A DNA stretch of 64,000 bases from Punica granatum (Eukaryota > Streptophyta > Magnoliopsida > Myrtales > Lythraceae): contig NC_045133.1 of the NCBI RefSeq assembly GCF_007655135.1, forward strand, positions 5,742,376 to 5,806,375, written 5' to 3'. The notes below the pieces were generated by a model. It was given only the letters and a program-made list of their open reading frames with translations, did not search any database and had not been told where the DNA came from. Shown here one piece after another: positions 1 through 10,839 of the stretch. Both the position numbers and the translations under genes were made by a program. How positions within the stretch are numbered: the first letter of the stretch is position 1; each line of letters opens with the position of its first letter.

Positions 1-120
1 GTGTTATCGTGGCTTCCCATATTTTCTCAGGATTGCCATAAAAATCGATATATGCGTTTTGTGACTACCAAAATTAAATTATTCTGATTGCATATAAAGT
101 TAAGATAGAGAGAATTTGTA

Positions 121-165
121 ATATAAATATATATATATATATATACCTGTATATATATACATACA
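121..165. repeat. AT-rich microsatellite
   Basis: Alternating TA runs around two copies of an ATACAGGTA-like motif. A simple repeat with no coding signal; bases 1-370 otherwise hold nothing recognisable. Confidence 0.7.
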
Positions 166-370
166 GGTAGTCTGTCATTTCAATTTGTGGAAGTCGGCTT
201 CGTCCTGAAGAACATATCCAGAACAATTCTAGGTGAGTTTCCAATGCATTATTTTGATACAGTTCTTGAATCGATTTATGTATTGAATTGCATCATTGAC
301 CAACTAGAGTAGCTTTGTCTTTAAAAAAAAAAACCTTCAGTTGCTTTTTGGATTATTATTATTATTATTA

Positions 371-921
371 GGAAAAAAGACAAAAATCCTCCCTTATGGT
401 TTGGAATCGAAACAAATGGCACTATGTTCTTTTGTTTGGGACAATTAGCCTCATTGTGGTTTGCTCCGTTAGATCTAGGGGCTTACGGCGTTATTTTTTT
501 TTTTTTCATTTTCAGTCTTATCTTTAGCCTTTTAATAATTTTGGTTCTAAATATTTTCCTTTTATCATTCCTTTTCTCAATTTTTCATTTTATTTCATTT
601 TAATCCTATAAAGAAAATCGAATGGGAAGAAGGGGTTAGGGCAGCCAATCCACTGAGGTCGCCGGTACCCAAGGAGGACACCGACGACCTCGGTGGAGGA
701 GTCGGGGTCGCCGGTCAATTCGGGGTTGGGGCCGCTAATCGACGACCCGAGGTCGTCGTTGTCCTCCGTGGGTACCAGCGACCTTGGTGGAGGGGTCGCC
801 GGTCATCGTAGCCCCTTATGTCTAACGGAACAAACCACATGAGGACTAATTATCCCAAACAAAAGAATATGGTGCGATTTGTCCCGATCCAAAACTACAA
901 GGGAGTTTTTGTCTTTTTTCC
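371..921. mobile_element. Long-TIR Mutator-like MITE
   Basis: The two ends are inverted copies of each other for about 115 bp, each beginning GGAAAAAAGACAAAAA. Both ends are flanked by TTATTATTA (362-370 and 922-930), a possible 9-bp target duplication as expected for Mutator-type elements, although the site is itself a low-complexity ATT run. The interior (about 630-800) is GC-rich with its own imperfect inverted repeats (GGTCGCCGGT-type words). No transposase is encoded, so it is a non-autonomous foldback element. Short reading frames inside it are not genes. Confidence 0.75.
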
Positions 922-1024
922 TTATTATTATGATTGTTATATAATTCTGCAGAACTTTTGTTCTGTAGAAGTCTATTGTCAATCTCTCAATTATGATCGA
1001 CGCAGTTAAAGAGAAAGTAAATAT

Positions 1025-1319
1025 GAGTGCGTTTGGATTTATAGTTGAGTTGAGTTGAGTTTTGGTTTTAATTAGTTTGTAACGATTGCATTGTTGAATT
1101 ATGAGAAAAAAGTGTGAAAAAGTAATAAATAATTGAGAGAAAGTAATGATTAAGTAATGATTGTTTTGTTGAATTGTGAAAATATATGGAATAGTTGAGA
1201 GAATTTAATATTAAAAATTGAATTGAATGGTTAAAAAAGTAATGATTGTAATGTTGAATTGAAGATAAGTGGAGTGAAGCTGAGTTGAGTTAAACAAATT
1301 TTAAAAAACAAACGCACCC
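1025..1319. mobile_element. MITE, copy 1 of a tandem pair
   Basis: Begins GAGTGCGTTTGGATT and ends CAAACGCACCCT, an inverted pair. The interior is rich in GAGTTGAGTT and TGTTGAATTATGAGAAAAA words. It is directly followed by a second copy, and a third, inverted copy lies at about 40350-40673. No protein is encoded. Confidence 0.65.
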
Positions 1320-1606
1320 TAAGAGTGTATTTGGATTGAGAGTTGAGTTTTGATTTTAATTTGTTTGTAATGATTATATTGTTGAATTATGAGAAAAAGT
1401 GTGAAAAAGTAATAAATAATTGAGAGAAAATAATGATTGTGTCGTTGAATTGTGAAAAAGTAATGAATAGTTGAGAGAATTTAATATTAAAAATTGAATT
1501 GAATGGTTAAAAATATTTAAAAAATAAAAAAAATAATGATTGTGATGTTGAATTGAAAATAAATGGAATTGAGTTGAGTTAAATTTTATTGCGATAACAA
1601 ACACTG
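1320..1606. mobile_element. MITE, copy 2 of a tandem pair
   Basis: Same family and orientation as the copy just before it: starts AAGAGTGTATTTGGATTGAG and ends AACAAACACTGCGG after the shared GAGTTGAGTTAAA motif. It sits about 65 bp upstream of the start codon of the cysteine-rich peptide gene, so it probably forms part of that promoter. No coding capacity. Confidence 0.6.
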
Positions 1607-1671
1607 CGGTCTTTTTCCATAATATTCTATTCTTCTAAAAAGTTTCTTTTGTCAGTTTTGACAGGTACGAC

Positions 1672-2218
1672 ATGGCACTTCAAATGTCCAAGTCCCGTTT
1701 CATTCTCGTTGCAATTGTTCTCTTTGCTCTCCTCCAATGTTAGTAAATGCCTGTCGTCCTCTCTCTCATTTAACAGTCAATCGTCTAATCTTTCCGAAGT
1801 CAGTCGTTATCCGATTGAATAGAAAAAGAAGCAACAACTCCCTCTCTTTTTTTGAATAATTTCTCCCTCTGTTTCTTTTCTTTTAGTAGCTCTAAAAAAT
1901 AAATAATTAAAAATTTTAAATTTTAAAGATTAGAATGGGAGAAAAAGGAGTTACAATATTATCAGAAAGAAAAAAGTACCTAGTTCTCTAAAATTATTAG
2001 AGTTTTTAATGGAATATAAATTTTCAATTTTAACAGGTGCTACTTCACGTTATTATGATTATGGCGAGAAGCGTATACAAATTAAACCGTGCGCTCAGAA
2101 TGTCCCTAGTTCAGAATGGTGTTGTGATTCAGACCCTTCTCGCGGGTGCTTTAGGGACATACAAACGTGCTTGAACAACTGTCCTCCCTATCCCCCTGCT
2201 ATCGGGGTACATAACTGA
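1672..2218 (+). CDS. Secreted cysteine-rich peptide, ESF1/MEG-like pattern
   Basis: Two exons are predicted. Exon 1 (1672-1738) starts at ATG and encodes a basic residue pair then a hydrophobic stretch (ILVAIVLFALL), a classic signal peptide. The intron 1739-2036 has GT (GTTAGT) and AG (TTTTAACAG) ends. Exon 2 (2037-2218) completes a split Cys codon and ends at TGA. The product is about 82 residues. The mature part holds C-x8-CC-x7-C-x5-C-x3-C, followed by a proline-rich tail. An intron next to the signal peptide and this Cys spacing are usual for plant secreted peptides; the spacing resembles the EMBRYO SURROUNDING FACTOR 1 / MEG group, which acts outside cells in seed development. The family call is an inference; the gene model is stronger. 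No expression evidence exists here. Confidence 0.55.
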
Positions 2219-2689
2219 GTTAGTCTTTCCGAAGGGAGTACCTGTCTGAATAAGGGGCCACAACATATGTAGCCATGTTACGCCGATGTATGAAGTATTA
2301 TAATTATTGATTGAGAAAAAAAAATATAGAAATGATATCAATGCATTAAAAATCTCTTCATTTCTCCTATCTTCTTCAGAAATATTGCTAGAACCCCACG
2401 AGGATTTATAAAACATACCTTGAAAAATCTTAATTTTAAGACATAAAAGCAAAGGGGTCATTATTAAAATGTAGATTAATCATCTATTAAGAATTGGAAT
2501 ACACAGTATGATTAATCAACGGGAGAAAATCTCATGAAGCAAGTCCTAAAACACGCCAGCTTTGGCTACCAGAATTAGAAAAAAGTGAAAAAAGAACAAA
2601 AAAATCTTTTTACTTTACTCAATCTTTTCATTTCGGTGGGAAAATTGTGGGAGACATGCTCTCTCAATTAGGAAAGATCTAGTATTAAA
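2219..2689. other. AT-rich 3' flank, nothing recognised
   Basis: Sequence after the peptide gene's stop codon; the first part is presumably its 3' UTR. No gene, repeat end or RNA was recognised. Confidence 0.5.
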
Positions 2690-2795
2690 AGTTATTTTTT
2701 TCTCAACAAGTGTACTTCTCGGAACTCAAACTTATGATCTTCTCTTTACGGGGTTTGATGTGTTTACCATTCAACCAATGCTTTATTGGTTTCTC
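2690..2795 (-). mobile_element. tRNA-derived SINE remnant
   Basis: Read on the minus strand it has a tRNA-like start with a box A-like TTGAATGGTAAA and, some 30 bases on, a box B-like GTTTGAGTTCC. That spacing is typical of an RNA polymerase III internal promoter in SINEs. The cloverleaf is degenerate, so this is not a working tRNA gene. Confidence 0.4.
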
Positions 2796-3034
2796 GATCT
2801 ATTTTTCGCTTTGGCTATTAGATAGAATTAAATTTAAAAAAAAAACCAAACTCAGGAAGGAATAATTTGATGAAATTAATTACTTCGGTCCCCACCCATG
2901 TCATGTGCCAGACTTTCGTTCATTTCGAATTCAAGATAGAACTGAAGAATGAGCTTTGGACAGGACTGATCAAACACCAGATTGAGGTCAATGAAGGCTT
3001 TCAGCTCTCAGGTGCTAAATTCTACGACGGATTG

Positions 3035-3140
3035 GGCAATGTCGGGGGCTCCCCTCCGGCCACCGACCTCCTAGACAACCTTGCTGGAGACCCCACTGGC
3101 CTCCGGGGACAGCCAGGAGGGGAGCTCCCCCGACCCAATC
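3035..3140. repeat. GC-rich inverted repeat
   Basis: GTCGGGGGCTCCCCTCC near 3041 is mirrored by GGAGGGGAGCTCCCCCGAC near 3118, able to form a strong hairpin in an otherwise AT-rich stretch. It resembles the GC-rich core of the MITE at 371-921, so it may be the centre of another decayed foldback element. Reading frames over it exist on both strands and look like by-products of base composition. Confidence 0.5.
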
Positions 3141-3347
3141 GGCTAGAAGAAAGAGGGGACGGGTGCAGAAACAAATATCTCGCACCAAATAGTGAAGTAT
3201 AATTAGAAGGATTTATATTTGATTTAGATATCACAATCTAAAGCTTAAACTTTTGTATTGGAGACATACCCAAATTCGTGTAAGGTTTTATCTTTTATTT
3301 CAAAATATACGCAACATATAAATAAAAGAAGATATATTTTTATCAAG

Positions 3348-3492
3348 AGAAAGTATAGTGCCATGACGCACCTCTCGCCTAGTGACCAATAGGCCCCAGA
3401 TTCGATATCCAGTAGGATTATCCGTGCTCCTTTTATTAAATAGTTAAGATTTCTATTTCGATGTACTAAGTACATAGGCCTCCCTTAAAAAA
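3348..3492 (+). mobile_element. SINE, copy 1
   Basis: Aligns along its length with 55752-55908. It carries a box A-like region (CACCTCTCGCCTAGTGACC), a box B-like GATTCGATATCCAG, the shared body TTAAGATTTCTATTTC, and an A-rich tail after GGCCTCCCTT. Two dispersed copies with pol III-like boxes and an A tail are the basis for the SINE call. Confidence 0.6.
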
Positions 3493-3499
3493 AAGAATA

Positions 3500-4500
3500 T
3501 ATAGTTTTATATTTTTATTTTTATGTTCCAAAATAATATTTTTATTTTTACCCTAAAGTATTTATTATTATTATTATTATTAAAATTATATTTTGTATGT
3601 TTGAAGTTAAAAATAAATGTATTCTAAAATTGCCATGTATGTAAGATATGTACGTGCGAATCGAAATTATCTTCCACATCAGTAATTAGACTATTTGATT
3701 ATTGAAAGACCAAATTAAACCATGATCATAATGTAAAGGACAAAATAGTTACAAAAAAGAAGAGACTATTTGGACAAATTTTAATTTAACTTAGTTGATC
3801 ACAATAACAAATCCGAAGAACTATTTTGGAAGTTTTTGTTAAGTCATTCGTGTGTATAGGTGGTGGGGCTCTATTTCTCTGAAAATGTTATATTCATATC
3901 TTTTTTTTAATAGTACGGGTAGTGTTTTATTTTAATGGATGACTAGTAAATACGCGGATACATTGCACCCGTACTACAAAATATTGATGATAATTATAGT
4001 TAAAGAATTTTATATTTTTCTTACCAAAATTTAATTATTTGAAATAGAGACATAATAAGGGCATTTTATGTACAGTAGAAGGAATATTATATGAGAACAA
4101 TTGTGACATATATAAGATTAGTTATGTATTTGTGTTTATATCTATTTTATAGTTTTCTTATTAATATGATAAGTTCATCCATTTAACTATGTATTGAATT
4201 CCTTGTTCATCAAACAATGGGACATATACTCGGCAAGTTATTCTATCATCAAAGAGCACAATAACCATGCATATAGCTTAAGCATGTTATTGTATTATTA
4301 TTGCTACACTTTGTTGCATACCTGATGCCATGGAATTTGTATGGCCCAATGTAGCAATTAATATACCATAAGAATAAAATTATCAGACGATCCTTGAAGT
4401 TTGGATTGGTCATCACTTTAGTACTCAAAAAATAAAAATGTGGAGAAACATGTGGATTGGCTTCAACTTTACTTAATCTAGATATAGATATAGATTTTTA
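3500..4500. other. AT-rich intergenic DNA
   Basis: ATT microsatellite runs near 3565-3590 and long AT-rich tracts. A reversed Helitron-like end lies near 3942-3971 and is listed separately. No gene was recognised. Confidence 0.5.
3942..3971 (-). mobile_element. Helitron-like 3' end
   Basis: On the minus strand this reads CGGGTGCAATG, then an imperfect complementary arm, then ACTAGT. A short GC-rich hairpin just before CTAG(T) is the usual 3' end of Helitrons. Similar ends occur at 54385 and 55392. The matching 5' end was not found. Confidence 0.35.
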
Positions 4501-4529
4501 CAACAATTATTCAGAATTTTGGAAAAAAA

Positions 4530-5073
4530 AAAGTTTCATCAGCAATCGGCTTAATTTAACGACACTAATTCCACTTCCACATTTTTTTTAACCTTTTTTG
4601 GCTCTTTTTTCTTTTTATTGAAATACATATCCTCTTTAGAAAAAAAAAAAAAATTGGGTTACAATAAAAGTTTATGAGTTTAGTTTTTTTACTGGCAATC
4701 GAATTAATTTTATTACACTAAATCCCCTTCTTCATTGTCTTATTACTTTTTTTTTACTTGAAATAGCACCTTTTATTTCAAAAAAAAATTTGCATCACAA
4801 TAAGAGTTTATGGGTTTAGTGCAAGAACTAGAAAAGCGAAATAAAGGGAAGAAAAGGTTTCATTGGCAATCGGCTTAATTTTACTACACTAATTTCCCTT
4901 CTTCATTTCCCTTTTACCTTTTCTGGGTCTTTTTTCTTTTTATTGAAATAGCACATCCCCTTTAAAAAAATTATTTTGGTTTACCATTACAGATTGTGAT
5001 TTTAGTATAAGTATTAGAAAAGCGAAATAAAGGAAGAAAAAAGTTTCATTGGCAATCGGCTTAATTTTACTAC
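4530..5073. repeat. Tandem array of ~155-190 bp units, part 1
   Basis: Units share GGCAATCGGCTTAATTTTAC, then CTTCTTCATT, TCTTTTTATTGAAATA, and GTTACAATAAAAGTTTATG. Anchors lie near 4545, 4690, 4860 and 5050. The array is cut by the solo LTR and resumes at 8603. AT-rich with no coding capacity; it could be part of a minisatellite or a decayed LTR. Confidence 0.65.
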
Positions 5074-5919
5074 AATTATGTCAGACCCGAAATTACAATA
5101 AAATTTTTGCTATATTTCCTCGAATCCATTATCATATAATAACTGTTCACATAGAAACCTGATTTCCAATAAATTTCCGAAGTATATAACCAATCCATTA
5201 ACTCTAATATGTAGACACACTTTTTCGGAAATTTCTTTTTCACTCTCACATCAGTGATACAACTAAACAAAATTTTCAGGTCGTAACATTTTCAAGTCCC
5301 TTCTATACAGAAGAATATCTATCAACTAACTAAGGATTCCTACCTAGTTCTTCGAGCTGATCCCCGATATCAAAAAGTGGTTCATCCGCACAATTGGGAG
5401 CTTATCTGGAAAAACATATGCAAAGTGTGAGTTGCATCTCATTAAGTACTAAATTCCAAAGCAAAATGAATAATATTCATATAGATAGTAATAGCATAAC
5501 CAAGTCTATCAGTTAATCTACCAACACGGTATATTATACAATACATACAAATAATTATCCAACTCATTCGTAACCAATCAATTATCTTTATAACCATATA
5601 AAACTATTCTTAGAATTAACCATTAGCTCAACATCACCTTGCACTCATAGCCTAACTAAATCGCATTGGCAAACAACACGGCTTCCACAGAATAAGTCAG
5701 ACAATCATAAAAATCATCATATTTATAGCAATCAAACTAAACAAACAATAGACAATACAACCAAAGTCAATATAACCATAGAGTTGCATTTCCTCGCAAC
5801 AGAGTTGTGACGGTACCGTGATCCCTCACATCTCATTCATATCATCCTCAACTCTTAATATTCATATCTCGTAAGCGGGGGCCGCCTATTAACCTCTGGC
5901 TGTAAGAGTTGACCTCAAT

Positions 5920-6190
5920 TTATATTTCGCCGGGTCTTAACGGCCGATCAAGCCCATTTTTCTATTCTTTCTATTCCGTCGGGTCCAGCGACCGATCAGG
6001 CCCCTATTTATATTCCGCCGAATCCAGCGGCCGATCAGGCCCCTGTTTATATTCCGCCGAGTCCAGCGGCCGATCCTGCCCCTATTTATATTCCGCCGGA
6101 TCCAGCGGCCGACCAGGCCCTATTTGTATTCCGCTGAATCCAGCAGCCGATCTGGCCCATTTTGTAAATCGCCGGGTCCAGCGGTCCCAT
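5920..6190. repeat. ~45-bp tandem repeat inside the solo LTR
   Basis: About six imperfect copies built on CGCCGGGTCCAGCGGCCGAT, separated by a pyrimidine-rich CCCTATTTATATTC spacer. Unusually GC-rich for this stretch. A 192-codon frame runs through it (5909-6487) and is repeat-derived. Confidence 0.7.
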
Positions 6191-8162
6191 GGTTATAGTC
6201 AAACAACAATCACAAACACAATCAACGGTAACCACGCCATCTCATATCATATACCCACATCAAACTCTTATTCCCAAATTATCGCAATTTCCGCATGCAC
6301 AAATATAATCCCAATCATATTCCAAAAGAATCACATTATCATTATATATTTCTTACGCAATCCACATATTCAGTCACACTACACATCTCAAATCAAGGTG
6401 AAACAAAAAAAACCATATTGCTCATATCCTTCCCCACAACATAGTAAGACCGATTCCTTAATCTCACTACCACTATATTCATCTTAAATAATTTATATAA
6501 TTATAATACATAATTTCACAAGGAAATAGAGTATTCACATAACATACATATAATTATATATCATTTCACAGTGGAATGAAGTACTCACCGACAATTCCAA
6601 GAAATAGAGCTCATTGGATCGACCCTTTTAGTGCTAGGATTCAGTCTCCGCGATCCCTATTATTCGCATACCTTTGATTAGATAATAAACATATAGCAAC
6701 ATCACAGGAACTTCCAATATCTCCCACAATCTTCACTAGAAACTTATTATTTCCAATGAGTTCAGTTTATGTATATTGTATTAATTATGTCCATTTCTAA
6801 TTATGAAGTTAACCTCATTGAAATCTACTCGCTCTAAAAGCACACACTGACCAGTTACGAGTTACATCCCTAATTAAGAATTTAACCTCATTAAAACCAA
6901 TTTAAAGATACATAATCATCCTTTACAAAATGCTCACCCTAACCAACTTCAACAAGCAACATAAATCAAAAGGCTACGAACAATCGATAGAGTAATACCA
7001 TTTAACCTAAACAAAATGTTTAGATCAGCACTCACAGGGCAGCTCAATGACTCTAATAAGAAATAAAATCGACCAATAACACTTACTCATACAATACTTT
7101 TAATACAAATCATCTAGTTTGGTATATCTCCCTAAGTCATCCACTAGACAAAACTCCTATATGACAATTCAATTAGCCACTATTGAAACTATTTTTTAAG
7201 AAAATCAATTCCGCATCTGCAACTCAAACGATAAGAGCAACTGATAATAAGGTGCTCAAACCCAATTTTAAATATTTCAAAACAACAGCAAAATTCTCCT
7301 CTATAACCTCACCAACCAGGTTCATATCCTAACGTAATAACGCATCAAAACATATTACTTAAGTCAGTCTATTCTCATCAAATTTCAAGTCAAGCTAAAA
7401 TTCAACTTCACTATAGCCAATCAACTTCACCATATTCATTCTAAACAATCCACTTAGGTAATAAAATACTAGTATAATTAAAGCCCAAGCCAAGAGATCT
7501 TTCTCCTTAGCAAACAAGATAATACCTAATATCGATATAGCCCATTGTAACTAAACTTACACACTCAAGATACCCTTCCTATTTCCTAATTTATTAAAAC
7601 AATTAACACTAAATAAAGGGAGACCTAACAAATGAAAGAAAAAGTTTCATGCATATACATATATATGTATATCTATCAAGTCCGTCACCCACCCAAATTA
7701 AAATGCGAAAATCAAGCAATTTTACAGTGAAACTCAGTATTTCTACCTCAATTAGCCATTAATCCACAACCCCCAAATCAACCCATTTTTCCAATTCCCA
7801 AATTCAATAACTCAGCTAGCTTAATTACTCCAAAGAAACGACAAGAATAATACAATCAAATACAAGAAAAGCTCATGACATCAGAGAAAGCAATTCAGCA
7901 AAATACCTAAACATACCCGTTACTCGAATGCAAGCTAGGTTGGAAGACTCCCCGAACCTATCATTCCTTTTACTCTTCTTCTTCTTCTTCGATCTTGCTC
8001 TGCCGTCGTTTCTCCCTCGCGTTGTTTCTCTAATCGGGTCTGCTCTATTCTTCTTCCCGTGAACAGAGCTGAAACTCGACCCTCTCTTGCATGAGTTTCA
8101 TCCCGAGCTCCCGGCTATCCTCTCTACCCCTCTATCGTCCGTCCTATCTCTGCTCTCGAATG

Positions 8163-8165
8163 GAG

Positions 8166-8200
<35 letters not shown>

Positions 8201-8202
8201 GT
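8163..8202. repeat. CT microsatellite
   Basis: Near-pure CT dinucleotide run broken by one TTTC. Lies in the distal part of the solo LTR. Confidence 0.85.
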
Positions 8203-8602
8203 GCCCTGTTTTTTTTCTCCTTTCTGTCAAAGAACAGAGCCCTCCCTGAAAATTAAAACCCAACACAAAACAAAAAAAATGAAAGAGACGTGGGAAGCTT
8301 CAAGAAGGAAGAATAAATAAATAATTACAAATTAAATATTATGGGCCCAGAGAATAGTGTAGGCCTTGTGGGCTTACTAATTCCAAGTCTACACTAGCAT
8401 ATCAGTCCATTAGCATTTTTTTTTTTCCATTTCAAGACACCTGCATTATAGTCATATGTATATATAATATAGATATATATCAATACCTACATAAGTCAGC
8501 GGAGTCAACCAGCAGCAATATATAAATATATATACATATAAAATACACATAACGTATATAATTAGTTATATTTGGATTAAAATTGCCGAATTTCACAAAT
8601 TA

Positions 8603-9125
8603 TGTCCCTTCTTCATTTTTTTGGGCAAATTATAAAAAAAGTTTAATTTTGTAAAATGTCTCATTTTTTGTCATAAATTTTGTTTTGTAACAGAAAAAAA
8701 TCATAAGTTTTCTAAAATGATTCAAAAATGACTTTTATTATCAATTCCGTTATTTTTTGCCTACGTGTGACCTACGTGGACCGTTAAGAGACCCACAAAG
8801 TTTAGGCAAAAATTGACGGAATTTATAACGGATGCCATTTTTGAGACAATTCAGAAAACTTATGGTTTTTCTGTTACAAAACAAAATTTAGGACAAAAAT
8901 GAGACTTTTTACAAAACTTGAGTTTTTTTTATAATTTTCCCTTTTTTAAAAACTTTTTCGACACTTTTTTCTTTTTATTGAAATAGCATATCTTCTTTAG
9001 AAAAAATTATTTTAGGTTACAATAAAAGTTTATGAGTTTAGTAGCGGAGTTAAAAAAGCGACAAAGGGGAAAAAAAAGTTTTATAAGTAATCAGCTTAAT
9101 TTTACTTCACTGATTTCCGTTCTTC
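8603..9125. repeat. ~155-190 bp tandem array, part 2
   Basis: Continuation of the array at 4530-5073 beyond the solo LTR; the same motifs (CTTTTTATTGAAATAGCA, GTTACAATAAAAGTTTATGAG, AGCTTAATTTTAC) reappear at 8965-9115. It is further interrupted by a foldback MITE at 8623-8941. Confidence 0.6.
8623..8941. mobile_element. Foldback MITE with ~90-bp inverted repeats
   Basis: Starts GGGCAAATTATAAAAAAAG and ends with the inverse, TTTTTTTATAATTTTCCC. The arms continue through AATTTTGT, TCTCATTTTT and TTTTGTTTTGTAACAG on both sides. About 319 bp with no protein. It lies in a T-run of the tandem array, so the target duplication cannot be read. Confidence 0.75.
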
Positions 9126-10839
9126 TCGGTGCTAGTTAACTGTGCTAACGTGCAGCTTCATCTCTGCCTTCCACATGTCTTCGTCCACTCTTGTTTACCG
9201 TTCATTCATTCATTATCGAGAAGGCTAGTCAACTTATTCATTGTTCTTTGGCCCTTCCTGATATTGGAGAATGGTCTATTTTTCCTTCATCTATGGAGCA
9301 AATGATCTGTATACTGGTGTGTCTGGATAGGAGGGAAAGGGAAGGGAGGGAGCTATGGAGACATCGAGCAAATCTATCCATGCCATACAACCCACTACCA
9401 ACCCAACAGCTCCAGAGTGTCGGGCTTGATTGCCTCAGCTGTGCCTCCGGTCGATTATTTCTGCAAAATTTTTCCTTGTTCATCGATGCAATGTACTATG
9501 CATTTAAGTCTATCGTGTGTGTTTGGATTATTTGATTGTGTACCAAATAATTGTTCTTTATCCTTATCCATGCCAAGTGCTCGCTAAAATGCTCCTGATG
9601 TTCCTCTGACACACTGTTTTATCAGTAAGTTTTTTTTTTTTGTTTCTTCCTTAGTTCAATAGAAGAGAGAATGCTACGGCCTTATCCAGTAGAGTATAGA
9701 GTCCATAGAACGGAGCTGAACAGGTTCATGTTGCTTGCACCTTCTGTTGTTATCTTTCAATAAAACGATTTTATTTTAGCTTAAAAAAGTTAATTTGTCA
9801 ATGCCAGCACTCCGTTTTGGCCTACCAGTTCAAACAACAGCATCAGCAGCGATTCGGCCAATGACTTGAGCGTTGATACAGAAGAAGGCTCGACAGAAAA
9901 GCAAATCACTCTTCATCCTCGAGTCAACATAGACAAGTAGATGATTCAAGCATATGACAAAAGAACTTCCAGAATCATCCAACGATATATAGCAAACAGA
10001 GAGCCCAAATAGCTTCCAAATCAACGTTTACATAATACAATACCAACAGCGCTATTTTCCGCTGGTTCACTTGACCATCAGCAGATAGTCAATATTAGGC
10101 TTCAAAAATCTCTTGTGGTGCCAAACAGATGAAAAGTGTTTTCAAACACATCTCGCAGATCATTTGCTCTATACAGAGCAATTTTCTTAATAAAAACAAC
10201 TTTTCATTGGAAGTCCAAAACCGTCAGATCATTAGACAAAAGCTAATGTCCAATATCAGACACAATCATACCCCGCAATTCCACAGATCATGGGTATCGC
10301 TTCAGATTGCTTCTCAAAATGCACACAAACTTCTCGAATGACTCCCGAGTGACAGAAGAAGCATACCTTCCAACAGAAAAAGAAAAACCGAAGACTGGTA
10401 TGACAAAACATCAACAAATGAAGTTAGCTATGCATTGCCCCGAAAACTACAGCGGACAGATGCAATTGGGCAAATCAGACTACATGATCTCTTTCAGTTT
10501 CCTGAATTACCTTCGAAGAGTAGAAAAGGCCGTTTTTAATGGAAACCCATAATCGGCGGTCCTTTTGGCGAAAACTTGACGCTGGATGACTACCCTACAT
10601 AGTGCTAGCCATCTCAAGGCTCAGTGTGGAATTCTCAAATTGAACTGCATGAGTCATTTAGGCCTCACAATAGTTATAGAATGATTCCAAATGCCCATGG
10701 ACGGTCCTTCGAGATCTGTTATTGACAAATAGAGATCGCAACAATCCTCGGATCTTCCAAGCAACTCAAGAAGCAATATGAGAAATCCGGTTGTGGGCTC
10801 CTAGGTCGTCTTCGACTTCACATTTGCAATACCGACTTA
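9126..10839. other. Unassigned low-copy sequence
   Basis: Less AT-rich than its surroundings. Open frames of 60-115 codons occur on both strands at 9191-9535 and 9238-9483, but none shows a domain or a convincing exon series. A possible acceptor (TTCTTCCTTAG) lies near 9650 and a possible polyadenylation motif (AATAAA) near 9760, so the end of an unrecognised + strand gene cannot be excluded. Confidence 0.3.

Larger units (their letters stand above)
5079..8597. mobile_element. Solo LTR of an LTR retrotransposon (3.5 kb)
   Basis: Begins TGTCAGACCCG and ends GAATTTCACA (TG...CA). It is flanked by the 5-bp direct repeat AATTA at 5074-5078 and 8598-8602, and removal would restore the repeat array on either side. 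No gag or pol was found inside, so it is best read as one LTR left after LTR-LTR recombination. It contains a GC-rich ~45-bp tandem repeat (5920-6190) and a CT microsatellite (8163-8202). A 9-bp reading of the flanks (AATTATGTC, Mutator-like) is possible but the ends lack matching inverted repeats. Confidence 0.7.

Noticed and set aside
2690..2795. A tRNA gene on the minus strand
   Set aside because: Box-like motifs exist but no foldable acceptor stem or anticodon arm; a SINE remnant fits better.
2867..3234. Overlapping frames of 111 (+) and 70 (-) codons
   Set aside because: Both cross the GC-rich inverted repeat and show no family features.
5085..8605. 9-bp direct repeat AATTATGTC suggesting a Mutator element
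   Set aside because: The ends lack matching inverted repeats, and a TG...CA element with 5-bp AATTA explains the same bases better because the element itself begins TGTC.
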